From NCBI GenBank assembly GCA_044464175.1, contig JBIQLO010000032.1, forward strand, positions 1 through 26,599: a DNA stretch of 26,599 nucleotides, given 5' to 3'. The stretch comes from JBIQLO01 sp044464175 (GTDB lineage Bacteria > Planctomycetota > Phycisphaerae > Tepidisphaerales > Tepidisphaeraceae). This document shows positions 14,026 through 21,285 of the stretch, piece after piece (within the stretch, counting starts at the first letter, position 1; each line of letters opens with the position of its first letter). The notes beneath the pieces are model-generated. The model did not search any database. It worked only from the letters and a program-made list of their open reading frames with translations, and was not told the DNA's origin. Made by a program: the position numbers and the translations under genes.

Positions 14026-16347
14026 TCAGAATTTTTTACGCCGCAACAACAGGGCGTTTCCGATGACGCTGACATCGGACAAAGCCATGGCGGCGGCGGC
14101 GATCAGGGGGTTGAGCAGCCCGAAGGCGGCCAGCGGGATGGCGATGACGTTGTAGATGAAAGCCAGAAAAAGATTCTGCCGGATTTTGCGCATGGTGGCG
14201 CGGGAGAGCCGGATGGCGGCGGGGACGCCTTCAAGGCTGCCGCTGACCAGCACGATGCCGCCGGATTCCTTGGCGATATCGGAGCCGGCGCCCATGGCGA
14301 TGCCCAGATCGGCCGCCGCCAGGGCCGGGGCGTCGTTGATCCCGTCGCCGACCATGGCGATGCGGCGACGATTTAGGGTTTGAGGGTCTGAATTTTCCTT
14401 CCCCGAACCCTCATCCCTGGGCCCGGAATCTTCCGCCTGCAACTGGCGGATTACCGCCGCTTTTTGATCCGGCTTCACCTCGGCGCGCACATCGTCGATG
14501 CCGGCCTGGGCGGCGATGGCGGCGGCGGCGTGGCGGTTGTCGCCGGTGAGCAGGAAGGTGCGCAGGCCCATGCGCTGAAGTTCGGCGATGGCGGCCTTGG
14601 AGTCGGGCTTGATGGGGTCGGTGATGGCGATGTGGCCCAACGGGGTAATCGTGCCATCTTGCCTCTGGGAGATGTGGACAAGCGTTGTGGGATGGCGCGG
14701 GGCGGCAGAAGCGGAGTCGGCGACGCCGCCCACAAATGCTTGTGCGCCGATGCGAAGGGATCGACCTTCAACTTCGGCGGTGATGCCGGAGCCGGGTTCG
14801 TTGTTGAACACATCGGGCCGGGGCAGATCGAGCCCCTTTTCCCGGGCGTGGGCGACAATGGCGCGGGCCAGCGGATGCTCGCTGAACTGCTCGGCGGCCG
14901 CCGTCAGGCGCAGCAGTTCATCCGAGGCCAGACCGTTGAGCGACACTACTTCGGCGACGGTGGGCTTGCCCTGGGTGACGGTGCCGGTCTTGTCCAGCAC
15001 CACCGTGTCGATGCGCTCGGCGTTCTGCAGGGCGTCGATATCGCGGATGAGGATGCCCCGGCGGGCCCCCACGCCCGTGCCGACCATGATGGCCGCCGGG
15101 AGGGCCAGCCCCAGCGCGCACGGGCAGGCGATGATGAGAACGGAACAGACGGCGTTGGCGATCGCGCCCCAGGTGGCCGGAGCGCCCCATCCGGAGAGGC
15201 TGCCCGTGAGATACCAGCCGATGCCGGTTGCCAAAGCAATGAGCAAAACGGAGGGGACGAAGATGGCGGCGATCCGGTCCGCCAACTGCTGAACCGGCGG
15301 CTTGGCGGCCTGCGCTTTTTCCACCAGCTGGACGATCTGCGACAAGGCGGTGGATGCGCCGACGCGGGTGGCACGGAGAATCAGCCGTCCATCCTGGTTA
15401 AACGTGCCGCCGATCACCTCATCGCCCGCGGCCCGCCCCACGGGCAGCGGTTCGCCGGAAATCATCGACTCATCGACATAAGACCGCCCGCTTTCAACCG
15501 TGCCATCAATGGGAATGCGGTCGCCGGGACGGACCAGAATCCGGTCCCCCTGCTGGATTTCATCCAGCGGCGTCTCATGCGGCTGATCCAGATCATCCAG
15601 GCGCAACGCGACGGTGGGCGCCAGTTGCAGCAGCTCGCGGATGGCGCTGCCGGCACGCTGGCGGGCATGCGCCTCCAGCCAGTGGCCGGTGCTGATGAGG
15701 GCCAGCAGACCCGAGGCCTCCATGAAATAGAGATGGGGCAACGCATTCCACCCCCCTGCCAGCCATCCGACAAAAGCGACCAGGCTGTAGCCATAGGCAA
15801 CCGATGCGCCCAGGGCGATAAGCGTGTCCATGTTGCTGGTGCGGCGCTTGAGCGCGCCAAAGGCACTGGCGTAGAACGCCCAGCCGACATAGACGATCGC
15901 GATCGTGGCGGCGGCCAGATTGATCCAGTGCAGCGCGGGCATCCAGGAATCCGGAGCGACCCAGTGGAGGATTTCAAACGGAATCCAAAGCAGCATCCCG
16001 ACGACGGCGCGATAGAGCCATTGGCGCGCATGACGGCGCTGATGCTGAAGGCGTTCTTCCTCCACATCGCCGGCCGCCACGCCGGGGGATTCCGGGGCGG
16101 CTGGGAAGCCGGCCTCGGTGACGGCCAGGGCGATGGCGTCGGCCGTCGTGCGAGCCGGGTCAAAGGTGACGCCGGCGCGTCCCCGGGCCAGATTCACATC
16201 GCACGCGGTAACGCCGGGAACGTTCTGAATGGCGCGGGTGACATGGGAAACACAACTGGCGCAATTCATGCCGTTGACGCTCAGGGCGGCTTCGGCCGAA
16301 CGATTGGCGGAATGGAGGGAACGCTCTTGCGTGGTCGCTTGAGGCAT
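14026..16347 (-). CDS. copA: Copper-exporting P1B-type ATPase CopA
   Basis: Inner-membrane pump that exports Cu(I) using ATP. 773 residues. Order: one N-terminal heavy-metal-associated domain with GMNCASC (C29/C32), paired helices, transmembrane core with the CPC metal site (C408-P-C410), actuator-domain GEP in MISGEPLPVG, phosphorylation motif DKTGT (D452), SEHPLA (the HP motif of the nucleotide domain), LLTGDN, GDGINDAPAL (667-676), and a last helix with MALSDVSVIGNALLL. One oddity: about 24 extra residues (636-660, DSGPRDEGSGKENSDPQTLN) sit before RRRIAMVGDG, coded partly by period-7 CCC repeats. It starts 8 bp after csoR, so copper induction through CsoR is predicted. Confidence 0.96.
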   Translation of the reverse strand: MPQATTQERSLHSANRSAEAALSVNGMNCASCVSHVTRAIQNVPGVTACDVNLARGRAGVTFDPARTTADAIALAVTEAGFPAAPESPGVAAGDVEEERLQHQRRHARQWLYRAVVGMLLWIPFEILHWVAPDSWMPALHWINLAAATIAIVYVGWAFYASAFGALKRRTSNMDTLIALGASVAYGYSLVAFVGWLAGGWNALPHLYFMEASGLLALISTGHWLEAHARQRAGSAIRELLQLAPTVALRLDDLDQPHETPLDEIQQGDRILVRPGDRIPIDGTVESGRSYVDESMISGEPLPVGRAAGDEVIGGTFNQDGRLILRATRVGASTALSQIVQLVEKAQAAKPPVQQLADRIAAIFVPSVLLIALATGIGWYLTGSLSGWGAPATWGAIANAVCSVLIIACPCALGLALPAAIMVGTGVGARRGILIRDIDALQNAERIDTVVLDKTGTVTQGKPTVAEVVSLNGLASDELLRLTAAAEQFSEHPLARAIVAHAREKGLDLPRPDVFNNEPGSGITAEVEGRSLRIGAQAFVGGVADSASAAPRHPTTLVHISQRQDGTITPLGHIAITDPIKPDSKAAIAELQRMGLRTFLLTGDNRHAAAAIAAQAGIDDVRAEVKPDQKAAVIRQLQAEDSGPRDEGSGKENSDPQTLNRRRIAMVGDGINDAPALAAADLGIAMGAGSDIAKESGGIVLVSGSLEGVPAAIRLSRATMRKIRQNLFLAFIYNVIAIPLAAFGLLNPLIAAAAMALSDVSVIGNALLLRRKKF
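14397..14424. repeat. Period-7 NNNNCCC repeat inside copA
   Basis: CCC occurs at 14401-14403, 14408-14410, 14415-14417 and 14422-14424, exactly 7 bases apart. TGAGGGT (14381-14387) and ACCCTCA (14407-14413) can pair. The tract is translated within the extra loop of CopA. Confidence 0.6.
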
Positions 16348-16355
16348 GGTTCACA

Positions 16356-16646
16356 TCATTTCAAAAAACGATTCAATGCCAGGCTCAACTCATGGAGAAG
16401 CTGATCGGTGCTCCGGGTGCTGGCCTCGGGGTGGGCGTCATCGCAGCCATGATGGGCAATGCAGCTTTCCACATGGTTGGTCAGCAATTCGCGGCCCAGG
16501 GCGTCAATGGCGGAACGTACCGCGGCGATCTGGGTAAGTATGTCCACGCAGTAGCGGTCCTCGGCCACCATCTTCTGGAGGCCCGCCACCTGCCCGGCAA
16601 TGCGGTTCAGGCGATTCTCGATTTTCTGGCGATTCTCGGGCTTCAT
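16356..16646 (-). CDS. csoR: CsoR-type copper-sensing repressor
   Basis: A 96-residue all-helical regulator of the CsoR/RcnR (DUF156) family. The Cu(I) ligand set is complete: C33 (RYCVDIL), H58 and C62 (NHVESCI), with the same 25- and 4-residue spacing as C36/H61/C65 of Mycobacterium tuberculosis CsoR. Copper binding releases the repressor from DNA. AGAGGA precedes the ATG on the minus strand. The gene lies 8 bp upstream of copA and directly downstream of a matching operator within its own promoter, so it is autoregulated together with copA. The C-terminal ~25 residues (STRSTDQLLHELSLALNRFLK) form the third helix. Confidence 0.96.
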   Translation of the reverse strand: MKPENRQKIENRLNRIAGQVAGLQKMVAEDRYCVDILTQIAAVRSAIDALGRELLTNHVESCIAHHGCDDAHPEASTRSTDQLLHELSLALNRFLK

Positions 16647-16666
16647 CAGATTCCTCTTTGTCGCCC

Positions 16667-16695
16667 ATTATACCCCCCGTGGGTATATAGATCAA
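16667..16695 (-). promoter_or_regulatory. csoR-copA promoter
   Basis: On the minus strand, TTGATC (16690-16695), a spacer of exactly 17 bp, and a perfect TATAAT (16667-16672), 20 bp upstream of the csoR ATG. The spacer contains most of the CsoR operator. Confidence 0.85.
16669..16687. promoter_or_regulatory. CsoR operator
   Basis: Inverted repeat TATACCC (16669-16675) and GGGTATA (16681-16687) with a 5-bp GC centre, the known CsoR pseudo-palindrome form (AT-rich ends, G/C-tract core). It overlaps the -10 box and fills the spacer, so bound CsoR should block RNA polymerase. Confidence 0.88.
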
Positions 16696-16755
16696 TTTTG
16701 TTTACAACACCTATATTTCCTGTAGGGAAATAGTATGATTTTCCCTTGGGGCCGC

Positions 16756-16784
16756 TTGACACTGGTTTTACGGCCCGATACAAC
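16756..16784 (+). promoter_or_regulatory. Candidate promoter of the nuo operon
   Basis: Consensus TTGACA (16756-16761), 17-bp spacer, TACAAC (16779-16784, 4 of 6 matches). A start at about 16791 gives an 18-base leader to ATG 16809. It lies 69 bp from the csoR operator, so copper control of nuo is not implied. Confidence 0.5.
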
Positions 16785-16808
16785 GCCGGACCGGGTTTTG
16801 GGCACGCG

Positions 16809-18140
16809 ATGTGGACTTCCATGCCGACACTTTTCGAACGCTTTTTCTTTGGCCAGACGCCTCCGCTCTGGCTGGGGGTGCTGTACAGCCTGGTGCTGGT
16901 GGCGGCGGTCTACATTCCCTTGGTCTCTCTGGTGGCGATGATCGGCATCTGGGCCGAGCGCAAGGTGGCCGGGCACATGCAGGCGCGGATCGGACCCAAC
17001 CGGGTGGGGCCGATCGGAATTCTCCAATCCATCGCCGACGGCGTCAAACTATTGGGAAAAGAGGACTTACGTCCCGGGGCGGCCGATTCGATCCTCTTTC
17101 GCCTGGCGCCCTATCTGGCGTTTGTGCCGGTTTTCATGGCGTATATGGCGATCCCCTTCGGCCCGGACATGGTCTTTGAGCCGGTGCTGGGGCTGGGGCT
17201 GTTGTGGATTCTGGCCATTTTGAGCATCGAGGTGATGGGCGTCATCCTGGCCGGCTGGTCGAGCAACAACAAATGGTCGATTTACGGGGCGATGCGCGAG
17301 GCGTGCCAGATGGTCAGCTATGAGGTGCCGATGGGGCTGTCGATCCTCGTGGCGGTGGTGGCGGCCGGGACGCTGGACCTTGTGCGGCTGGGGCACCTGC
17401 AACAGGGCGGGCTGCACACCTGGCTGATCTTCCGCAATCCGTTTGTCTTCGTGGCCTTCTTTTCCTACTTTGTCGCGTCGCTGGCGGCCAACAAGCGGGC
17501 CCCGTTTGACCTGCCGGAATCGGAATCGGAACTGGTGGCCGGCTATCACACGGAGTATTCGGGTCTGCGATTCAGCTTTTTCTTCTTCGCCGAATACGCC
17601 GGGATGTTCATCGTGGCGTCGATCCAGATCCTGCTGTTTCTGGGGGCGTGGAATGATCCGTTCGGGCTGATTGGGCGATATGATGCCCTGTTCCGGCACG
17701 GGGGCAACGTCGGCGGGCTGGTCGTGGTGAATTTGATCGCGGCGATCCTGTTCCTGGGCAAAGTCTCCGCACTGGTCTTTGTGCAGATGTGGTTTCGCTG
17801 GACGCTGCCGCGGCCGCGAATCGACCAGGTGCTCTATGTCTGCATGAAGGTGCTGCTGCCGCTGACGTGCGTGCTGCTGCTGGGGGAGGTGCTTTGGGAG
17901 CTGTTCATGCCCGGCCCCGACGGCGCGCCGTGGGCGACCTACCGCCCCTGGTCGATTGCGGGGTGGGCGGGACATGAACCGGCGCTGGTGGTGCAGAGCC
18001 TCATGGCGCTGGTGGGTCTGGGCCTGTTTTTGTGGGTACTGGCGTTCATCGCCCATTCGGCGTGGATGGGACGGCGGGTGGTCAAGCGATTGACCAATCC
18101 GGCCCCGATTCCGGCTCCGGTCGGCGGGGGCAAGCGATGA
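16809..18140 (+). CDS. nuoH: NADH-quinone oxidoreductase subunit H (NuoH)
   Basis: Membrane subunit of complex I that with the hydrophilic arm forms the quinone-binding chamber. 443 residues from ATG 16809 (ATG 16821 also possible), longer than the usual 325-370 because of long loops in the second half. Motifs: ERKVAGHMQARIGPNRVGP, GILQSIADGVKLLGKED, SYEVPMGLSI, and the PFDLPESESELVAGYHTEY signature, then FFFAEYAGMF. About nine hydrophobic helices. First gene of nuoHJKLM; the stop overlaps the nuoJ start (ATGA). The [4Fe-4S] subunit NuoI, which usually follows NuoH, is absent here. Confidence 0.95.
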   Translation: MWTSMPTLFERFFFGQTPPLWLGVLYSLVLVAAVYIPLVSLVAMIGIWAERKVAGHMQARIGPNRVGPIGILQSIADGVKLLGKEDLRPGAADSILFRLAPYLAFVPVFMAYMAIPFGPDMVFEPVLGLGLLWILAILSIEVMGVILAGWSSNNKWSIYGAMREACQMVSYEVPMGLSILVAVVAAGTLDLVRLGHLQQGGLHTWLIFRNPFVFVAFFSYFVASLAANKRAPFDLPESESELVAGYHTEYSGLRFSFFFFAEYAGMFIVASIQILLFLGAWNDPFGLIGRYDALFRHGGNVGGLVVVNLIAAILFLGKVSALVFVQMWFRWTLPRPRIDQVLYVCMKVLLPLTCVLLLGEVLWELFMPGPDGAPWATYRPWSIAGWAGHEPALVVQSLMALVGLGLFLWVLAFIAHSAWMGRRVVKRLTNPAPIPAPVGGGKR

Positions 18141-18649
18141 CGCAGGCGATCCTGTTCTATCTGTTCGCGATCGTGACGGGCGTTTCGGCGATCGGCGTGG
18201 TGGCGGCGCGGGACATCGTGCGGGCGGCGGTCTTTCTGCTGTTTTGCCTGCTGGGCGTGGCGGGCGTCTTCCTGCTGCTGTCGGCGCCCTTTCTGGCAGC
18301 GGTGCAGTTGATCGTCTATGCGGGTGGCATCCTCGTGTTGATTGTGTTTGGGGTGATGCTGACGGGCCGTTCGCCGCTGCATCGCTTTGAGCCCAGCCGC
18401 TGGGAGCGGGCGGCGGCGGCGGGCCTGGGTGTGGTTTTGCTCGGCGGGTTGGCGCTGGCGTATGGGGCGGCGGCGTTTGCGGATCGCCCGATGACGCCGC
18501 CGGCCGATTCGGCGGCCGCCTTCGGGGGCGCGCTGCTGGGGCCGTATCTGGCCCCTTTTGAAATTGCCAGCATCCTGTTGCTGGTGGTGATGATCGGGGC
18601 GGCGTACCTGGCCAAAAGACGACAGAAGACAGAAGACGAAAGACAATAG
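18137..18649 (+). CDS. nuoJ: NADH-quinone oxidoreductase subunit J (NuoJ)
   Basis: Membrane subunit of complex I between NuoH/A and the antiporter-like subunits. 170 residues from ATG 18137, which overlaps the nuoH stop. Five hydrophobic helices; the third carries FLAAVQLIVYAGGILVLIVFGVML, the conserved NuoJ helix with its pi-bulge. The last ~11 residues (KRRQKTEDERQ) are coded by tandem GAAGACA heptamers and even the TAG stop lies in the repeat, so the natural C-terminus seems to have been replaced or extended by repeat DNA. nuoK follows after 9 bp. Confidence 0.94.
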   Translation: MTQAILFYLFAIVTGVSAIGVVAARDIVRAAVFLLFCLLGVAGVFLLLSAPFLAAVQLIVYAGGILVLIVFGVMLTGRSPLHRFEPSRWERAAAAGLGVVLLGGLALAYGAAAFADRPMTPPADSAAAFGGALLGPYLAPFEIASILLLVVMIGAAYLAKRRQKTEDERQ

Positions 18650-18655
18650 ACAGGA
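18614..18655 (+). repeat. GAAGACA heptamer tract at the nuoJ 3' end
   Basis: Six heptamers in register (for example GACAGAA twice from 18621), reaching to 3 bases before the nuoK ATG. Read in rotated phase, the unit is GAAGACA, the same as in the GT39 gene. It supplies the nuoJ stop codon and a weak AGGA before nuoK. Confidence 0.8.
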
Positions 18656-18658
18656 CCC

Positions 18659-18985
18659 ATGGGAACTGCTTTGGCCAACATCGGCTTGCATCATTACCTG
18701 TTGCTGGGGGCGCTGCTCCTGGTATGCGGGGTGCTGGCGATTCTGCTCAAGCGCAACGCCATCGGGATGCTGATGGGGGTGGAACTGATCCTCAATGCCG
18801 CCAACATCAACCTGGCCGCGTTCAACCGGTTCTCAGCCGGGGGGAATCTCTCGGGGCAGGTGTTCGCCCTGTTCGTGATCGTCCTGGCGGCGGCCGAGGC
18901 GGCGGTGGCCCTGGCGATCTTTTTGAACTTCTACAACAACTTCTCGAGCATTGATGTGGAACAAGGGAAGGAACTGAAAGGATAA
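18659..18985 (+). CDS. nuoK: NADH-quinone oxidoreductase subunit K (NuoK)
   Basis: Small membrane subunit of complex I in the proton path. 108 residues, three transmembrane helices, typical size 100-105. GVELILNAANINLAAF in the second helix holds the conserved membrane glutamate; AAAEAAVALAIFL in the third holds the second conserved acidic residue. Only a weak AGGA (18652-18655) lies ahead of ATG 18659. Followed immediately by the AT-rich hairpin repeat before nuoL. Confidence 0.95.
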   Translation: MGTALANIGLHHYLLLGALLLVCGVLAILLKRNAIGMLMGVELILNAANINLAAFNRFSAGGNLSGQVFALFVIVLAAAEAAVALAIFLNFYNNFSSIDVEQGKELKG

Positions 18986-18986
18986 A

Positions 18987-19052
18987 TTGTTATTTGTTAT
19001 TGGTTATTTGTTTTCGGCAAATAACCAATAACAAATAACAAATAACAAATAC
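18987..19052. repeat. AT-rich heptamer repeat forming a perfect 24-bp hairpin
   Basis: Arm 18987-19010 is the exact reverse complement of 19018-19041, with a 7-base loop (TTTTCGG). Both arms are built from heptamers (TTGTTAT and CAAATAA variants), and the right side continues with further CAAATAA/CAAATAC copies to 19052. The tract begins 2 bp after the nuoK stop and ends 5 bp before the nuoL ATG. It is strikingly AT-rich among GC-rich genes. No T-run follows, so it is not a standard terminator; a processing, stability or attenuation role is open. Confidence 0.95.
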
Positions 19053-19057
19053 CAGCC

Positions 19058-21205
19058 ATGCCCGCGCCGGTCTTATTACTCATTCTCGCGGTCTTGTGCC
19101 CGCTGGGCGCGTTCGGCGTATTGCTGTTCGCCGGAAAGCGCATGGGGCCATTGGCCGGCTGGCTGGGGGCGGCGGCGATGGGACTGGCGTTTGTCCTGTC
19201 GGCCGGGGCGCTCTACCTGTGGCTGCAGACGGGCATGCTGCCCAGCCGGATGGAATGGGGGTATGGCAAGAACCCGATCGTCATGGCCTGGACCTGGGCG
19301 CCCGGGCTGAAAATCGGCGTCTATGTGGACAGCCTGACGGTGCTGCTGTTCCTGATGGTGACGCTGGTGGCGATGCTGGTGCATCTCTACTCAATCGGGT
19401 ACATGCGCGGGGAGCAACGGTATTCGCGCTATTTCGCCTACCTGGGCCTCTTCTGCTTTTCGATGCTGGGGCTGTTGCTGGCCGTCGGGCTGGTGCAGCT
19501 GTTCATCTTCTGGGAACTGGTGGGCCTCTGCTCCTATCTGTTGATCGGGTTCTGGCATGAAAAACCGACGGCCTATCATGCGGCCATCAAGGCATTCGTC
19601 ACCAACCGCGTGGGGGATGCGGCCTTTCTGGTGGGGCTGGGCATCCTGTTCTACCACGTGGGCGGACTGACGCTGCCGCAGTTGTGGGTGACGCTCCAAT
19701 CGGCCGGACTGGGAGAAGCGGCCGGCGGGATGTCGCCGGGCTTGCTGAGCGTCGTGGGGATTCTGCTGTTTATGGGGGCGGCGGCCAAGAGCGCGCAGTT
19801 TCCCCTGCACGGATGGTTGCCCAGCGCGATGGAAGGCCCCACGCCGGTCAGTGCCCTGATCCACGCGGCGACGATGGTGGCGGCGGGCGTTTACCTGATG
19901 GCGCGGCTGTTTCCCATTCTGACGCCGGACGCCAAGCTGTTTATCGCCATCATCGGGGTGGTGACGCTGTCGATGGGGGCGCTGATCGCCTGCGTGCAGA
20001 GCGACATCAAGCGGGTGCTGGCGTTTTCGACGATCTCGCAACTGGGCTACATGATGCTGGCGATCGGGGTGGGCAGCTGGATCGGGGCGCTGTTCCACCT
20101 GATGACCCACGCCTTTTTCAAATCGCTGCTGTTTCTGGGAGCCGGTTCGGTCATCCACGCGGCCGACCATGAGCAGGAGATGAGCGAGTTCGGGGGGCTG
20201 ATGTACAAGATCCCCTGGACGGCCATGACCTTTGCCGTGGCGACGGCCGCGATTTCGGGGGTCCCCTACTTCTCCGGGTTTTACAGCAAGGAGATGATCC
20301 TGGCCGATGCCGGGGGCTGGGCGCACCTGGCCGGGGGCGCGGGCCCGGCACATTGGGCATGGCAGTTGATTTTCATCGCGCCGGTGGTGGTGGCGGGATT
20401 GACCGCGTTTTACATGACCCGCTGCTGGATGTTGACCTTCTGGGGGCGGCCGCGGAACCAGAAGATCTTTGACGAGGCCCGGGAGTCGCCGATCCTGTGG
20501 ATGCCGATGGTCCTGCTGGCCCTGTTGAGCATCTTCGCCGGCAACGCGCTGGGGATTCGGGACCTGCTGGGGCAGGCGCGGCAGGAGACAAGCCGATATT
20601 GCACGGCGCTGGCCGTGGTTTCGAGCCCCACCGCAACCGGACGCTTTACAGGCTTTGACACCGCCTGGGAGGCGCCGCCGGAGGGGATGGAGGTCGACGC
20701 GGCGCCCGCCCTGCCGCCGGCACGGGAACTGGCTGCCCACCAGGTCGAGCACTGGGCGATGTGGGCGTTGGGGATTGGGCTGGGGCTGGCGTTTGTGCTC
20801 TACATCCGGGGATATGCGCTGACCGGGTGGCTGAAGAAGGTCTGGCCGCTGAGCTGGATCTGGGCATGGCTCTACAACGAGATGTATTTCGATGAGCTGT
20901 ACTACGCCGTGCCCGTGGAAATTGTGCTGGCGCTGAGTCGCATGGGACGATGGATCGACCGGCGGCTGATCGACGGAACCGTGTCGGCCGTCGCCGCCAT
21001 CGCCCGGGGCCTGTCGCAACTGGCGAACCTGGGGGACCGCTACGTGGTGGACGGCGTGGTGCATGGGATGGCCGACCTGGCCCAGGGCATCGGCCTGTCC
21101 CTCCGTGCGCCGCAGAACGGGCGCGTGCGGGTCTATGTGACCTTGGCCGCGGCCGCCATCGCGCTGGGCGTGACGGCGGCGGTGGCGGTGATGGTGTTTT
21201 CGTGA
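19058..21205 (+). CDS. nuoL: NADH-quinone oxidoreductase subunit L (NuoL)
   Basis: The distal Mrp antiporter-like proton-pumping subunit of complex I, with the long lateral helix. 715 residues against ~613 in E. coli; the surplus is mainly a hydrophilic loop after GIRDLLGQ (about residues 505-565) and the C-terminus. Key motifs: FFWELVGLCSYLLIGFW-type helix with the conserved Glu (as FIFWELVGLC), KSAQFPLHGWLPSAMEGPTP with the pump Lys, PVSALIHAATMVAAGVY, SDIKRVLAFSTISQLGYMM, HAFFKSLLFLGAGSVIH, and PYFSGFYSKEMI. ATG 19058 has no visible Shine-Dalgarno; the preceding bases are repeat DNA. nuoM follows after 80 bp of a different period-7 repeat. Confidence 0.96.
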   Translation: MPAPVLLLILAVLCPLGAFGVLLFAGKRMGPLAGWLGAAAMGLAFVLSAGALYLWLQTGMLPSRMEWGYGKNPIVMAWTWAPGLKIGVYVDSLTVLLFLMVTLVAMLVHLYSIGYMRGEQRYSRYFAYLGLFCFSMLGLLLAVGLVQLFIFWELVGLCSYLLIGFWHEKPTAYHAAIKAFVTNRVGDAAFLVGLGILFYHVGGLTLPQLWVTLQSAGLGEAAGGMSPGLLSVVGILLFMGAAAKSAQFPLHGWLPSAMEGPTPVSALIHAATMVAAGVYLMARLFPILTPDAKLFIAIIGVVTLSMGALIACVQSDIKRVLAFSTISQLGYMMLAIGVGSWIGALFHLMTHAFFKSLLFLGAGSVIHAADHEQEMSEFGGLMYKIPWTAMTFAVATAAISGVPYFSGFYSKEMILADAGGWAHLAGGAGPAHWAWQLIFIAPVVVAGLTAFYMTRCWMLTFWGRPRNQKIFDEARESPILWMPMVLLALLSIFAGNALGIRDLLGQARQETSRYCTALAVVSSPTATGRFTGFDTAWEAPPEGMEVDAAPALPPARELAAHQVEHWAMWALGIGLGLAFVLYIRGYALTGWLKKVWPLSWIWAWLYNEMYFDELYYAVPVEIVLALSRMGRWIDRRLIDGTVSAVAAIARGLSQLANLGDRYVVDGVVHGMADLAQGIGLSLRAPQNGRVRVYVTLAAAAIALGVTAAVAVMVFS

Positions 21206-21219
21206 GCGGCTGCCGGCCG

Positions 21220-21285
21220 TCAGTTGCCGCCTGCCGGAAGGCAACGGGGCAATTGACAGCGGACGCCTGACAACTGGCAACTGAT
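21220..21285. repeat. Period-7 tract and inverted repeat between nuoL and nuoM
   Basis: From 21241, heptamers in register (GCAACGG, GGCAATT, GACAACT, GGCAACT and degenerate ones) run to the nuoM ATG. TCAGTTGCC (21220-21228) is inverted as GGCAACTGA (21276-21284), so the tract could fold with the nuoM start at the stem base. No Shine-Dalgarno is visible. Confidence 0.7.

Noticed and set aside
18987..19052. Rho-independent terminator inside the nuo operon
   Set aside because: The stem is AT-rich and not followed by a T-run on either strand, and the genes on both sides belong to one complex.
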